64,000 nt of DNA, from NCBI GenBank assembly GCA_900550195.1, contig URRB01000003.1, positions 62,001 through 126,000 on the forward strand, given 5' to 3'. Shown here piece by piece: positions 45,372 to 56,647 of the stretch (position 1 is the first letter of the stretch; every line of letters starts with the position of its first letter). The translations under genes were made by a program, and so were the position numbers. The stretch comes from an uncultured Collinsella sp. (lineage in GTDB: Bacteria; Actinomycetota; Coriobacteriia; Coriobacteriales; Coriobacteriaceae). Under the pieces are notes generated by a model. That model had not been told where the DNA came from and did not search any database. It saw only the letters and a list, made by a program, of their open reading frames with translations.

Positions 45372-45426
45372 CTTGCTCTAAATCGGGTATAAAGGCGTGC
45401 GGCATATCGAACGAAAGGCAATTTGC

Positions 45427-45900
45427 ATGAATGACTTTATGAAGGGTCGCAATGGTACCGATGAACTCACCATCGTGATGGGTTTTGCCGGCATCGTCAT
45501 CGCGATGATCGGATCGATAGCCCGCATCCAGTGGCTCAGCTGGATTGCCATCGCCGTAATCGTGATTGGCGTGCTGCGCGGCCTGTCCAAAAATATCGAC
45601 GCACGTCACAAGGAGAACGAGGCCTTTGTCGCCGCGACTGCAAACGTACCCGGCTTGGGCAAGTTTGTAGCTAGCTTGGGCGGCGGAGCTGCAGCGGCCA
45701 ACGCCTCGCGCGCAGCCGGTACTAGCAAGGAAGACTTTGAACGTGCCAAGCGCACAGCCAAGAAGATGTGGAAGGGCCGCAAGACCACGGCCTATCTTAA
45801 GTGCCCCAACTGCGGCCAGATGCTCTCCGTTCCCAAGGGCAAAGGCAAGATCCGCGTCACCTGCCCCAAGTGCCATGCCAAGATGGAGACGCGCTCATAG
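45427..45900 (+). CDS. Small membrane protein with C-terminal zinc ribbon
   Basis: The protein has 157 residues and two adjacent membrane segments (about 16-34 and 37-52). A basic, alanine-rich linker follows, then a C-terminal zinc ribbon: CPNCGQMLSVPKGKGKIRV and then CPKCHAK. I do not know the function; zinc-ribbon membrane proteins of this type are common as uncharacterised genes in Actinobacteria. The ATG at 45427 has GAAAGG upstream. A terminator follows at once, so it is a single-gene unit. Confidence 0.82.
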   Translation: MNDFMKGRNGTDELTIVMGFAGIVIAMIGSIARIQWLSWIAIAVIVIGVLRGLSKNIDARHKENEAFVAATANVPGLGKFVASLGGGAAAANASRAAGTSKEDFERAKRTAKKMWKGRKTTAYLKCPNCGQMLSVPKGKGKIRVTCPKCHAKMETRS

Positions 45901-45921
45901 CTGCCATACTATGGGACAAAT

Positions 45922-45957
45922 AAAAGCCGAGGCCTCGCACTGGGACCTCGGCTTTTT
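45922..45957 (+). terminator. Terminator after the zinc-ribbon gene
   Basis: AAAAGCCGAGG pairs with CCTCGGCTTTTT, 22 bases past the stop codon. Confidence 0.88.
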
Positions 45958-45962
45958 CTGAT

Positions 45963-45993
45963 TATGACAAAAGGATTGTCCCTTTGTCGCATC
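45963..45993. repeat. Palindromic repeat family D, copy 2
   Basis: TGACAAAAGG and CCCTTTGTC form a hairpin followed by GCATC, 15 bases past the amidohydrolase stop codon on the minus strand. It resembles the unit at 15646. Confidence 0.5.
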
Positions 45994-46007
45994 GCCATAT
46001 CGCGCGC

Positions 46008-47378
46008 TTACGCCACGCCATCGCGGGCAAGCTCCTCGGCCAACGCCTCGGCAGGCATGGCCATAATCGCGTCGAGCTCGGCGTCCACCTCGGGAATACG
46101 CTTCACCTTGAGCTTGCGCACCAGATCACCGCGACACATCACGTGCGTCGGATCACGCAGTGCGCACAGGTCATCGAGCGGGTTCTCGCGCGTCACCAGA
46201 ATATCGGCGGCCTTGCCGCACTCGATTGTGCCGGTCTCGCCGCCCAGCCCCAGCAGCTCGGCATTGACCTGCGTGGCCGTATGCAGCGCGAAAGCGTTGC
46301 CCACGCCGACATACTTGGCAAAATAGGCCACCTCACGCCACATGTCGTACTGCGTCACGAACGGGCAGCTCGAGTCCGTGCCAAGGCCCACCTTAACGCC
46401 AGCTTCCAGTGCGGCACGGGCGCTCTCGATGATGCCCGAGCACACGATGTCACCGTTCTTCTTTTGTGTATCGGTCGAATGGGTCTTTTCCGGGTCGAGC
46501 AATACAAACGGCAGCGCCGGGCTGATAGTGCAGGTAACGCTGGGCGCACGCCCCTCGAGCTGCGTGCCCGCGGCGCCGCGGTACAGTTCCAAGATCTCGG
46601 GAGTCATCGGGGCACCGTGCTCGATCGTATCGACGCCGGCCTCAAGCGCGGCCTTCACGCCTTCGGTGCTCTCGACATGAGCCATAACCGGCAGGCCCAC
46701 CTCGTGCGCCGCCTTGCACGCCGCCGCGGCAACCTCGACCGGCATACGCAGCACACCCGGCTCGCCCACCTCGGTAGCGTCGAACACGCCGCCCGTCACG
46801 AACAGCTTGATGACGTCGGCACCGCGCGCATACAGGTCGCGCACCTGTTCGGCTGCCTCGGCGGGACTGTTGGCCACCTGGGCGAACAAACCCGCACCAT
46901 GGCCGCCCGGCACCGTGACACCCGTTCCCGGCGCCACCAGGCGAGGACCTTGATACTTGCCGGCATCGATAGCATCGCGCACGGCAAGATCGGCAAACAG
47001 CGGGTCGCCCGCGCCGCGCACCGTGGTCACGCCACTTGCCAGTTGTTGTTGGGCGCTGCCCTTAAGAATATGGCGCACGATGGCGCGCCCCACGGGATTA
47101 TCGAGCTTCTTCATCAGCGCGCCCGCATCGCCCGCCGAAACCGGCTTGCCCGAACCGCACAGATGCACATGCATATTGATGAGGCCTGGCATGAGATACG
47201 CACCTGCCAGGTCGATAACCTCGGCACCCGCAGGCGCCTGCGCCACAGCACTCGGCCCCATCCACGTGATGACACCGCGCTCAACGGCCACGGCCATATC
47301 GGGCTGCGGCTCCATATGTTTCGAGCCATCCAGGACGGTCGCATTGATAAACAACGTGGAACGATCGGCAGACGCCAT
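46008..47378 (-). CDS. Metal-dependent amidohydrolase (prolidase/imidazolonepropionase-like)
   Basis: This is a 456-residue TIM-barrel hydrolase. The metal ligands are in PGLINMHVHLCG (HxH), VIKLFVTGG (the lysine position), MAHVESTEG (His), IEHGAPM (His) and GLGTDSS (Asp). The closing ADILV beta-sandwich motif is present. Relatives cleave Xaa-Pro dipeptides, N-acyl amino acids or cyclic amides; the substrate here is not predictable. The ATG at 47378 has GGGGAGGAG seven bases upstream. The gene stands alone, with a family D hairpin behind it and family B palindromes in front. Confidence 0.88.
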   Translation of the reverse strand: MASADRSTLFINATVLDGSKHMEPQPDMAVAVERGVITWMGPSAVAQAPAGAEVIDLAGAYLMPGLINMHVHLCGSGKPVSAGDAGALMKKLDNPVGRAIVRHILKGSAQQQLASGVTTVRGAGDPLFADLAVRDAIDAGKYQGPRLVAPGTGVTVPGGHGAGLFAQVANSPAEAAEQVRDLYARGADVIKLFVTGGVFDATEVGEPGVLRMPVEVAAAACKAAHEVGLPVMAHVESTEGVKAALEAGVDTIEHGAPMTPEILELYRGAAGTQLEGRAPSVTCTISPALPFVLLDPEKTHSTDTQKKNGDIVCSGIIESARAALEAGVKVGLGTDSSCPFVTQYDMWREVAYFAKYVGVGNAFALHTATQVNAELLGLGGETGTIECGKAADILVTRENPLDDLCALRDPTHVMCRGDLVRKLKVKRIPEVDAELDAIMAMPAEALAEELARDGVA

Positions 47379-47528
47379 ATCGAGCTCCTCCCCCTCAGAA
47401 AACTTGAACATCTGTCCATTATTATCCAGCGCGGCAGGATTGCTGCGGACATATCGGTTAACGGAGGGAAGAGGGGATGTGGGGGGGACGGAATACGTTG
47501 CAGCCCCACCCCAGCAACATCAGGGGAA

Positions 47529-47668
47529 TGTCTCGATCTGTAACAGGTACAGGGTTATTGGGCCCCTTGATGTTACAGATCAAGACATTCGGTCGACGTT
47601 TCACCGGTTTGTCTCGATCTGTAACAATTACGAACTCAAACAACTTCTAAACGTTACAGATCGAGACA
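47529..47668. repeat. Palindrome family B, copies 7 and 8 (tandem)
   Basis: Units lie at 47529-47587 and 47610-47668, starting 81 bp apart. Copy 8 ends seven bases from the stop codon of the AbiEi/DUF559-like gene. Confidence 0.92.
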
Positions 47669-47675
47669 AAACCTC

Positions 47676-48746
47676 TCAGCGCCCATACCACTGGCGTCTC
47701 CATTCCTCAGCCAGATCGGCCCGCTGTTGAATTCCCGCCAGTCTCATCTTTTCAGCCAGCTTCCCCGGGTTCTTGAGTTCATCAAACGTAAACCGAAGCA
47801 CCTTGTGCCCGAGCATCGTCAGATGAGACTCTCGCTGACGTTCTGCCACGAATGGGTCGACCGACCCCCGATCCCCACCATCCTGCAGGGTATACTTTCC
47901 CTTCCCGTCGAGCTCGCCGATGACACACGTCCCGTTCTCGAGCCGCCAAAAATAGTCGACGCGAAACACCTGGCTCGAATCGAGCGGGTCGCGAAACTCC
48001 ACCTGCAGCTCCGGAACTGGAAAGCCGTACGCAATAAAGAACGCTCGGAACCGAGACTCGCCGCCGTTTTCGGACAGCCCGTCCGCATACGACGCAATCA
48101 CCTGTGCCCTGCGATACCCTCGCCTGCCCTCGCAATCGGCGCGGAGGCGCTCGCACAAATCCCAACGTGATACGCCTTTCGCCCGCAGTGCAGAATCGGC
48201 AATCGCCAACCCGTAGGAGAACGGCGCACGCAGTAAGCAATCCTCCACCGTGCGCCAAAACGACGTCACCCGCACGCCATCAACACGCTCGAGCGCGCCC
48301 GCCATCTGCGGACGCAACAACCTGCACCCGCCGCTCAACGTCACCGAACAACCCGTCTTAACAAGAAAGCGCGGCCCGAGCAGATCATTCGGTACCTCCA
48401 GACCCCACAAAAGCGCCGCGTCATAGCCCCAAAACGCCCAATCGGGATGAAATTCCGCAAGCCCTTTGATAGTCCTCAGCGCTCGCTCCGCCGGCGTCAA
48501 TGCATCCCAATCATGCTGAAAACAGAACAGGTACGGCTCGGGCTCCGCGATATCGTCGGTTCCAACATGGCGTCGCAGCCACATGAGCTCGGTATTGTCA
48601 TGCGTTGCGAGCAGCGCACCTTGCTTGGCCGTCTCCGTGAGCCGCGCGAGCATTCTATTCCGCGCCAACGTGTTGCGAGTCGCATGTTTGTGTTTGAGAA
48701 CGATATTAGACACTTTCGTCACCACCACGTCAGACAAATGGACCAT
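47676..48746 (-). CDS. AbiEi/DUF559-like protein with a restriction-endonuclease fold
   Basis: The protein has about 356 residues. The first half resembles AbiEi-type regulators of Actinobacteria: a helical start, GYDAALLWGLEVP, and VRVTSFWRTVEDCL. The C-terminal third carries a Vsr/DUF559-type PD-(D/E)XK core: FRVDYFW, then VIGELDGKGKY with the acidic residue and lysine, and GHKVLRFTFDEL. I chose the ATG at 48746; a GTG at 48752 with GGAGG five bases upstream is also good. No AbiEii toxin gene adjoins. Tandem family B palindromes flank it on both sides, within about 7 and 25 bases of the gene. Confidence 0.7.
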   Translation of the reverse strand: MVHLSDVVVTKVSNIVLKHKHATRNTLARNRMLARLTETAKQGALLATHDNTELMWLRRHVGTDDIAEPEPYLFCFQHDWDALTPAERALRTIKGLAEFHPDWAFWGYDAALLWGLEVPNDLLGPRFLVKTGCSVTLSGGCRLLRPQMAGALERVDGVRVTSFWRTVEDCLLRAPFSYGLAIADSALRAKGVSRWDLCERLRADCEGRRGYRRAQVIASYADGLSENGGESRFRAFFIAYGFPVPELQVEFRDPLDSSQVFRVDYFWRLENGTCVIGELDGKGKYTLQDGGDRGSVDPFVAERQRESHLTMLGHKVLRFTFDELKNPGKLAEKMRLAGIQQRADLAEEWRRQWYGR

Positions 48747-48771
48747 CGTCACCGTTGCCTCCGCTGACAAA

Positions 48772-48910
48772 TGTCTTGATCTGTAACAGGAAGACAGTCT
48801 TTGAGCCTCTAGTTGTTACAGAACAAGATCTTTCGACAGCCGCCAACCTTCCGTCTCAATCTGTAACAGTTACGGGCTCAAACAGCCGCTAAACGTTACA
48901 GATTGAGACA
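48772..48910. repeat. Palindrome family B, copies 9 and 10 (tandem)
   Basis: Units lie at 48772-48830 and 48852-48910, starting 80 bp apart. Copy 9 lies about 25 bases upstream of the AbiEi/DUF559-like start codon, so it falls in that gene's promoter or leader; copy 10 lies 36 bases past the stop codon of the next gene. Confidence 0.92.
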
Positions 48911-48945
48911 AAGTCAGGGCTGTAGGGCGACACCAGTCACATCCC

Positions 48946-49653
48946 CTACTCCCATTCTTGTTCGTAGATGTTGAGGGACTTTACGTAGCGCCCCTGGGCG
49001 CCCATGATGTCGCGGACCAGGCGCAAAAAGAAGCTGATGCACGAGGTGTCAAAGCCATCCTGCAGGTCCTCAGGATGCACCGCACCCGGCCCATCGACTG
49101 CCGTGTCACTCAGGCGCGCGATGTCGTACAGATAGAGCTGTCCCGCCGTCAGCCAGACATCGTCGACGCAAGCGAGGCGCACCGCAATCGCGCCGTCGCT
49201 CCAATGCTCCTTTTGCACGATATGCGGGTCGTAGACATCAAAGCGACGGTCGGTGCGCGTATCCTTCAGCGCAACTATGCCGTTCGCAGGATCCTTGTCC
49301 AAAATGCCAAAGCGCGAGAAATACTGCGTGTCGCGTACCTGCTCGAGCCGCTTGAGCGAGGCAGGCGAAAGCGATGCCGGCGGCTCGTCAACATACAGCT
49401 CGAGCAGCGTCTTGCCATGGCGATAGGAGCGCTCGAAGAGCAGCCAATCGGTAAACGCCATGTTGTAGGCCATGATTTCGTTTTGCGAAGGCTCGGTGCA
49501 ATAGCTGAGCCACGGGTCGACAATGATCTCGAACTGTTCGCGCGCCGGCTCCAAAAACTGGAACTTCCGCAGCATCCAAAAATGGGCTATGTCGGCAATA
49601 TCGTTGCCGACGGCTTCGGCTAGCTGCGCTCGGTCTAAAGCGTGGTCAGTCAT
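48946..49653 (-). CDS. Uncharacterised 235-residue protein
   Basis: I do not recognise this protein. It is soluble, acidic and rich in aromatic residues, with a helical first half (RKFQFLEPAREQFE, then EIMAYNMAFTDWLLFERSY) and a mixed second half (DVYDPHIVQKEHWSDG, SCISFFLRLVRDIMG). There is no signal peptide and no clear catalytic motif. Codon use matches its neighbours, and GAGGATGCC precedes the ATG, so I take it as a real gene. It has its own region between family B repeats and a hairpin. Confidence 0.75.
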   Translation of the reverse strand: MTDHALDRAQLAEAVGNDIADIAHFWMLRKFQFLEPAREQFEIIVDPWLSYCTEPSQNEIMAYNMAFTDWLLFERSYRHGKTLLELYVDEPPASLSPASLKRLEQVRDTQYFSRFGILDKDPANGIVALKDTRTDRRFDVYDPHIVQKEHWSDGAIAVRLACVDDVWLTAGQLYLYDIARLSDTAVDGPGAVHPEDLQDGFDTSCISFFLRLVRDIMGAQGRYVKSLNIYEQEWE

Positions 49654-50006
49654 GGCATCCTCCTCAAACTGATAGACCTCAATTTGAGCTTACGAGGAGG
49701 GTGGTCGGCCACGACCAGCGCGGGCAAAATAGGCCTCCGGCTGCAAACCAGATGCTGACCAAACACTTGACGAAAAGCTTGACCGAAAATGCGCACCGCA
49801 ACAAAACCGCAGGTAAACATAGACGGCCAACCCGCCCTTTTGAGCCAGATACCCACAGCCACCACAGAAACAACAGGTGACCACAGCCCAAGAAGTCGAC
49901 AAATAAACACCCGTACGTCGACAAACGAGCAAATCGCTCGCAAAGAGTGTCCCCAACGACTAGACAAAAAATGACTAGTCATTGGGGACGTTCTTAAATG
50001 ACTACT
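49654..50006. other. 353-bp stretch without a credible gene
   Basis: Several short overlapping frames exist here on the minus strand, but none has a ribosome site or family resemblance. The region contains the hairpin at 49950-49990 just past gltD, and GTCGACAAA/TCGACAAAC words near 49893-49925. Confidence 0.55.
49950..49990 (-). terminator. Hairpin downstream of gltD
   Basis: GTCCCCAACGACTAG and CTAGTCATTGGGGAC pair with one mismatch around ACAAAAAATGA. It lies 17 bases past the gltD stop codon. It could end the gltBD transcript, though there is no long U-run. Confidence 0.55.
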
Positions 50007-51488
<1,482 letters not shown>

Positions 51489-51493
51489 GGCAC

Positions 51494-54400
51494 TTACGCC
51501 TCCTTCTTGGTCGAAGCAACAGAGCTGGCGGCGGCGGGCACAGCGCCAGCGACACCACCCGCCACATCGAAGCGAGCGACATCGGCGGCGTCGGCGCGAC
51601 CGGTCACAATGTCAAACGCCAGCTCCTCGGCCTGCGCATGCGTCTTGCCGACGGCCTCGGCGGCGGCGACAATCGCCAGCACGCGCTCGTACTCGGTTGG
51701 AATGACCTTCACAAAGTGCTTGCTCATCGTCTCAAAGCTGTAGAGCAGCTTAATGCCGCGCGGGCTCTGCGTCGCGTCCACGTGCTCCTGGATGAGCTCG
51801 CGAATCTGCGCCAGCTCACCGGCCGTCGGGGCTTTAAGCTCAACGCTCTCGTGGTTCACACGGGCATCGAGCGTGCCGTACTGGTCAAAGACGTAAGCCA
51901 CGCCGCCCGTCATGCCGGCGGCGAAGTTCTGCCCGACCTCGCCCAGGATGAGCGCCAGACCTCCCGTCATGTACTCGCAGCCATGGTTGCCGCAGCCCTC
52001 GACCACCACGGTGGCACCGGAGTTGCGTACGCCAAAGCGCTGGCCGGCCAGGCCGTTAATGAAGCCGCGACCGCTCGTAGCGCCAAAGAACGCAACGTTG
52101 CCCACGATGATGTTCTCATCGAACTTGTAGGTCGCATGCGGGTTGGGGCGCACCGACACCTCGCCGCCCGAAAGGCCCTTGCCAAAGTAGTCGTTGGCGT
52201 CGCCGCACACGTTGAGCGTAATGCCGCGCGGCAGGAAGGCGCCAAAGCTCTGACCGGCCGAACCATCGCAATCGATGGTGATGGAGCCGGCGGGCAGGCC
52301 CTCGGGATGCGCCTTGGTCACCGCGTTGCCCAGGATGGTGCCCACGCAGCGGTTGACGTTGGCGATATCGGCGCGGAAGCGAATCGGACGCAGGTGCGCA
52401 CGGGCATCGGCCGTATAGGGCACAAACAACGTGGAGTCGAGCGTCTTGTCGAGCTCGCTATCCGCGGCCATCTGGGGCAGGAAGTGGCGACCGTCGGCAC
52501 CCGGGATATGGGCACCGAACTCACAGGTCGCGCTCGCCAGCACGGGCGACAGATCGAGCAGGTTTGCCTTGCGGTTGCCCGGGACATCGATCTGGCGCAA
52601 GCACTCGGGATGGCCGACCATTTCGTCGACGGTGCGGAAGCCCAGGCTCGCCATGACCTCGCGCAGCTGCTCGGCAACAAAGAGCATAAAGTGCTCAACG
52701 TGCTCGGGCTTGCCGCGGAAGCCGTGACGCAGGCGGCAGTTTTGCGTCGCGATGCCGGACGGGCAGGTATCCTGTTGGCAGTCGCGCTGCATGAGGCAAC
52801 CCATGGAGATGAGCGGCATGGTCGCAAAACCAAACTCCTCGGCACCCAGCAGGCAGGCGACAGCGACGTCGGTGCCGTCCATGAGCTTGCCGTCGGCCTC
52901 GAGCACCACGCGGGAGCGCAGGCCGTTTTGCAGTAACGTCTGCTGAGCCTCGGCAAGACCGAGCTCCAGCGGCAGACCGGCGTGCCAAATGGAATCGCGA
53001 GCAGCGGCACCCGAGCCGCCGTTGTGGCCGCTGATCAAAATCTTGTCGGCAGCGCCCTTGGCAACACCAGTGGCGATGGTGCCGACGCCGGCCTCGCTGA
53101 CCAGCTTGACCGACACGCGCGCGCCGGGGTTGGCGTTCTTAAGGTCAAAGATGAGCTCGGCCAGGTCCTCGATGGAGTAGATGTCGTGGTGCGGCGGAGG
53201 CGAGATCAGGCCGATGCCGGGCGTGGACTGACGGACCTCGGCAATCCAGGGGTAGACCTTCTTGCCGGGCAGGTGGCCGCCCTCGCCGGGCTTGGCGCCC
53301 TGGGCCATCTTGATCTGAATCTCGAAGGCGCTGCACAGGTAGCGGCTCGTCACGCCAAATCGCGCACTTGCTACCTGCTTGATCGCGGAGTTCTTGGAGT
53401 CACCGTTAGCCAGCGGGGTCTCGCGGCGCGGGTCCTCGCCGCCCTCGCCGGAGTTGGAACGGCCATGCAGGCGGTTCATGGCGATGGCCATGCACTCGTG
53501 TGCTTCCTTGCTGATGGAGCCGTACGACATGGCGCCGGTGTTAAAGCGGCGGACGATGTTGAGCGCGGGCTCGACCTCGTCGAGTGCCACCGGAGTGCGG
53601 CCGCTGGCATCAAAGTCCAGCAGGTCGCGCAGGCGCACGGCACGGCCGGTGCGGTGCAGGCGGGCGCTGTACTCCTTAAAGGTGTCGTAGCTGTCCTCAC
53701 GGCAGGCGGTCTGCAGCAAGTAGACAGTCTGCGGATCGATGAGGTGATCCTCGCCGCCGAGCGGGCGCCACTTGGTCAGGCCCAACGTGGGCAGCTGATC
53801 GGGAGCCGGGCTCTTAAGGATAGCGAGCGCGGCGTCATAGCGCTCATTTTGCTCGCGTTCGACGTCCTCGACACCCATACCGCCCACACGGCTCACTGTG
53901 CCGGCGAAGTACGCGTTGACGAACTCCGGCGTAAAGCCCACGGCCTCGAAGATCTGCGCGGAGTGGTAGCTCTGCACCGTGGAGATGCCCATCTTGGACA
54001 TGATGGAGACGATGCCCGCCGTCGCGGCCTTGTTGTAATTGGCGATGCCCTGCTCGGCCGTCACGTCCAGATCGCCGCGTGCCGCCAGATCGCGGATGCA
54101 CGCATGCGCGTTGTACGGATAGATGCCGCTCGCGGAGTAGCCCACCAGCGCCGCAAAGTCGTGCGGGGACACGGCGTCGCCGCACTCCACCACGATATCG
54201 GCAAAGGTGCGCACGCCGGCACGGATCAGGTGGTTGTGCACGCAGCCCACGGCGAGCAGCGACGGCACGGGCACCTCGCCCGCTCCGGCGCGATCGCTCA
54301 GCACCACGATGTTCACGCCATCGCGAACCGCAGCCTCAACGTCCTCTGCAAGCTGCTTGAGCGCAGCCTGCAGCGCGCCCTCGCCGGCATCGCGGCGGTA

Positions 54401-56191
54401 GACGGCACGGAAACGGCGGGTCTTAAAGCCAACACGGTCAATCGCGCAAATGCGGTCGAACTCCTCCTCGCTCAGCAGCGGGCGCTCCAGGCGCACCAGC
54501 TGGCAGGCCGTACGGGAGTCCTCGAGCAGGTTGCCGTGGTTGCCCAGGTAGAGCGTGGTCGAAGTCACCATATACTCGCGCAGGGCGTCGATCGGCGGGT
54601 TCGTGACCTGGGCGAACAACTGATAGAAGTAGTCAAAGAACGAGCGCGTCTTCTTGGACAGGCAGGCCAGCGGCGCATCGATGCCCATCGAAGCGAGCGG
54701 TGCCTTGCCCTGCTGGGCCATGGGACGCACGACCTCGTCGACGTCATCCCAGTGGTAGCCGAGCTTGGCCATACGCACGGCGGCGGGCACCTCGGCGTCC
54801 TCGGCGGGCGTTGCCGCAACGGGCTCATCGAGCGCGTCAACGGTTAGCGTCTCCTCGGCAATCCAATCACGGTAGGGCTTTTCCTTGGCGTAACGGGCAC
54901 GCAGCTCATCGTTGTAGATGACGCGCCCGCGGGCAAAGTCGACCTCGAGCATCTGGCCCGGTCCTAGGCAGCCGCTCGTCAGGATGTTCTCGGGGCTCAC
55001 CTCGATGGTGCCCACCTCGCTCGCCAGCATAAAGCGACCGTCGCGCGTCACATAGTAGCGGGCGGGACGCAGGCCGTTACGGTCGAGGGCGGCACCCAGC
55101 GTGCGACCGTCGGTAAAGGCGATGGCCGCCGGGCCATCCCACGGCTCCATGAGCATGGACTGGTAAGCGTCGTAGGCGCGGCACTCCTCACTCAGGCTGT
55201 CGTTGTGGTCCCACGGCTCGGGCAGCAGCATGGATGCGGCACGCGTGAGCGGACGACCGTTCATGACCAAAAACTCAAGCACATTGTCCAGAATCGCGGA
55301 GTCGGAGCCCTCGCGGTTGATGATGGGCATCACGCGCTCAAGATCGTGCTGCAGCACGGGGCTGTACAGGTTGGGTTCGCGGGCGCGAATCCAGTTGACG
55401 TTGCCCTTGAGGGTATTGATCTCGCCGTTGTGGATGATAAAGCGGTTGGGATGTGCGCGCTCCCAGCTGGGCGTGGTGTTGGTGGAGTAGCGCGAGTGGA
55501 CGAGCGCCACGGCCGTTTTGACGGCGGCGTCGTTGAGGTCGATGAAGAAACGGCGCATCTGCGTGGCCACAAGCATGCCCTTGTACACGATGGTGCGCGA
55601 GCTCATGGAGCACACATAGAAGATCTTGTCGCGCAGGGCGAACTCAGCGTCGGCCTTCTTTTCGATGGTGCGGCGGCACACGTACAGGCGACGCTCAAAG
55701 GCATCGCCGGCGGGCGTGTCGTCCGGACGGCCCAGGAAAGCCTGCAGGATAGTAGGCATGCAGGCGCGGGCCGTCTCGCCCAGGTCGTGCGGGTCGACCG
55801 GCACCTCGCGCCAAAAGAGCAGCGGCACGCCGGCCTCGGCGCAGCCCTCCTCAAACACGCGACGGGCATCCTCTACGCCCTTGTCGTCCTGCGGGAAGAA
55901 CAGCATGGCCACGCCATAGTCGCCCTCTGCCGGCAGAATCTGGCCGCACTTTTGGGCCTCTTTACGGAAAAAGTGATGCGGAACCTGGAACAGGATTCCG
56001 GCGCCGTCGCCGGTGTTCTTCTCGAGTCCGGTGCCGCCGCGGTGCTCCAAGTTGACCAGAATGGACAGTGCGTCGTCCAGAATCTGGTGATGGCGCTCGC
56101 CGTTGATATCGGCAAGCGCGCCGATGCCACATGCATCGTGGTCGAATTCGGGGCGATAAAGGCCCTGCTGCTGAGCGGAATCTGCCTGCAT
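51494..56191 (-). CDS. gltB: Glutamate synthase large subunit
   Basis: This is a 1565-residue enzyme. A 21-residue propeptide precedes the catalytic Cys22 (HDACGIGALADI) of the class II glutamine amidotransferase domain. The FMN synthase domain contains GEGGEDPRR and the loop GEGGHLPGKK, and its [3Fe-4S] ligands are in CLMQRDCQQDTCPSG. The C-terminal domain is the Gly-rich beta-helix (CGDANDYFGKGLSGG). Length and order match bacterial GltB. GGGGAGG lies before the ATG at 56191. A family B triplet fills the divergent region up to the Nramp gene. Confidence 0.97.
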   Translation of the reverse strand: MQADSAQQQGLYRPEFDHDACGIGALADINGERHHQILDDALSILVNLEHRGGTGLEKNTGDGAGILFQVPHHFFRKEAQKCGQILPAEGDYGVAMLFFPQDDKGVEDARRVFEEGCAEAGVPLLFWREVPVDPHDLGETARACMPTILQAFLGRPDDTPAGDAFERRLYVCRRTIEKKADAEFALRDKIFYVCSMSSRTIVYKGMLVATQMRRFFIDLNDAAVKTAVALVHSRYSTNTTPSWERAHPNRFIIHNGEINTLKGNVNWIRAREPNLYSPVLQHDLERVMPIINREGSDSAILDNVLEFLVMNGRPLTRAASMLLPEPWDHNDSLSEECRAYDAYQSMLMEPWDGPAAIAFTDGRTLGAALDRNGLRPARYYVTRDGRFMLASEVGTIEVSPENILTSGCLGPGQMLEVDFARGRVIYNDELRARYAKEKPYRDWIAEETLTVDALDEPVAATPAEDAEVPAAVRMAKLGYHWDDVDEVVRPMAQQGKAPLASMGIDAPLACLSKKTRSFFDYFYQLFAQVTNPPIDALREYMVTSTTLYLGNHGNLLEDSRTACQLVRLERPLLSEEEFDRICAIDRVGFKTRRFRAVYRRDAGEGALQAALKQLAEDVEAAVRDGVNIVVLSDRAGAGEVPVPSLLAVGCVHNHLIRAGVRTFADIVVECGDAVSPHDFAALVGYSASGIYPYNAHACIRDLAARGDLDVTAEQGIANYNKAATAGIVSIMSKMGISTVQSYHSAQIFEAVGFTPEFVNAYFAGTVSRVGGMGVEDVEREQNERYDAALAILKSPAPDQLPTLGLTKWRPLGGEDHLIDPQTVYLLQTACREDSYDTFKEYSARLHRTGRAVRLRDLLDFDASGRTPVALDEVEPALNIVRRFNTGAMSYGSISKEAHECMAIAMNRLHGRSNSGEGGEDPRRETPLANGDSKNSAIKQVASARFGVTSRYLCSAFEIQIKMAQGAKPGEGGHLPGKKVYPWIAEVRQSTPGIGLISPPPHHDIYSIEDLAELIFDLKNANPGARVSVKLVSEAGVGTIATGVAKGAADKILISGHNGGSGAAARDSIWHAGLPLELGLAEAQQTLLQNGLRSRVVLEADGKLMDGTDVAVACLLGAEEFGFATMPLISMGCLMQRDCQQDTCPSGIATQNCRLRHGFRGKPEHVEHFMLFVAEQLREVMASLGFRTVDEMVGHPECLRQIDVPGNRKANLLDLSPVLASATCEFGAHIPGADGRHFLPQMAADSELDKTLDSTLFVPYTADARAHLRPIRFRADIANVNRCVGTILGNAVTKAHPEGLPAGSITIDCDGSAGQSFGAFLPRGITLNVCGDANDYFGKGLSGGEVSVRPNPHATYKFDENIIVGNVAFFGATSGRGFINGLAGQRFGVRNSGATVVVEGCGNHGCEYMTGGLALILGEVGQNFAAGMTGGVAYVFDQYGTLDARVNHESVELKAPTAGELAQIRELIQEHVDATQSPRGIKLLYSFETMSKHFVKVIPTEYERVLAIVAAAEAVGKTHAQAEELAFDIVTGRADAADVARFDVAGGVAGAVPAAASSVASTKKEA

Positions 56192-56373
56192 CGCGATCCT
56201 CCCCTTGGTGTTAGACAGTCAGTTGAATAGGCATACTAGGAGCATCACCGGCCCGTTGTGTTTCCCGCCCGTTTCGAAACAATCGCGTAACGCACGCCCT
56301 ACGAATGGACACCGCCGACCTCAAGGGCGACAACATAGGCCCCAAGTTCGGCCTGCAAACTCACCTCTTCAAA

Positions 56374-56592
56374 CATCTCAATCCGTAACAGGAAGACCCA
56401 ATTTTGGCGCCTAGATGTTACAGATTGAGATTTTCTGCAGGACAGTTTTGGTTTGTCTCGATCTGTAACACGAAGGGCCGGTTTTGGCGGTCAGCTGTTA
56501 CAGATCGAGATATTCCATAGGACCATTTCTTCCTGTCTTGACCTGTAACACCTAGGTCCAATTTCCATCCCTAGTTGTTACAGATCAAGACA
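56374..56592. repeat. Palindrome family B, copies 11-13 (tandem triplet)
   Basis: Units lie at 56374-56432, 56454-56512 and 56534-56592, exactly 80 bp start to start. The outermost arm bases vary (CATCTC, TGTCTC, TGTCTT) while GTAACA and TGTTACAGAT are constant. Confidence 0.92.
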
Positions 56593-56647
56593 TTTCGGCA
56601 ACTCCTTTCCCCATCCTATTCAAATACAACAATTTTGTTAGTCTCAG

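Noticed and set aside
49679..49982. Cys/Trp-rich open frames of 81-110 codons
   Set aside because: They overlap one another in different frames, have no ribosome site, and the composition reads as non-coding.
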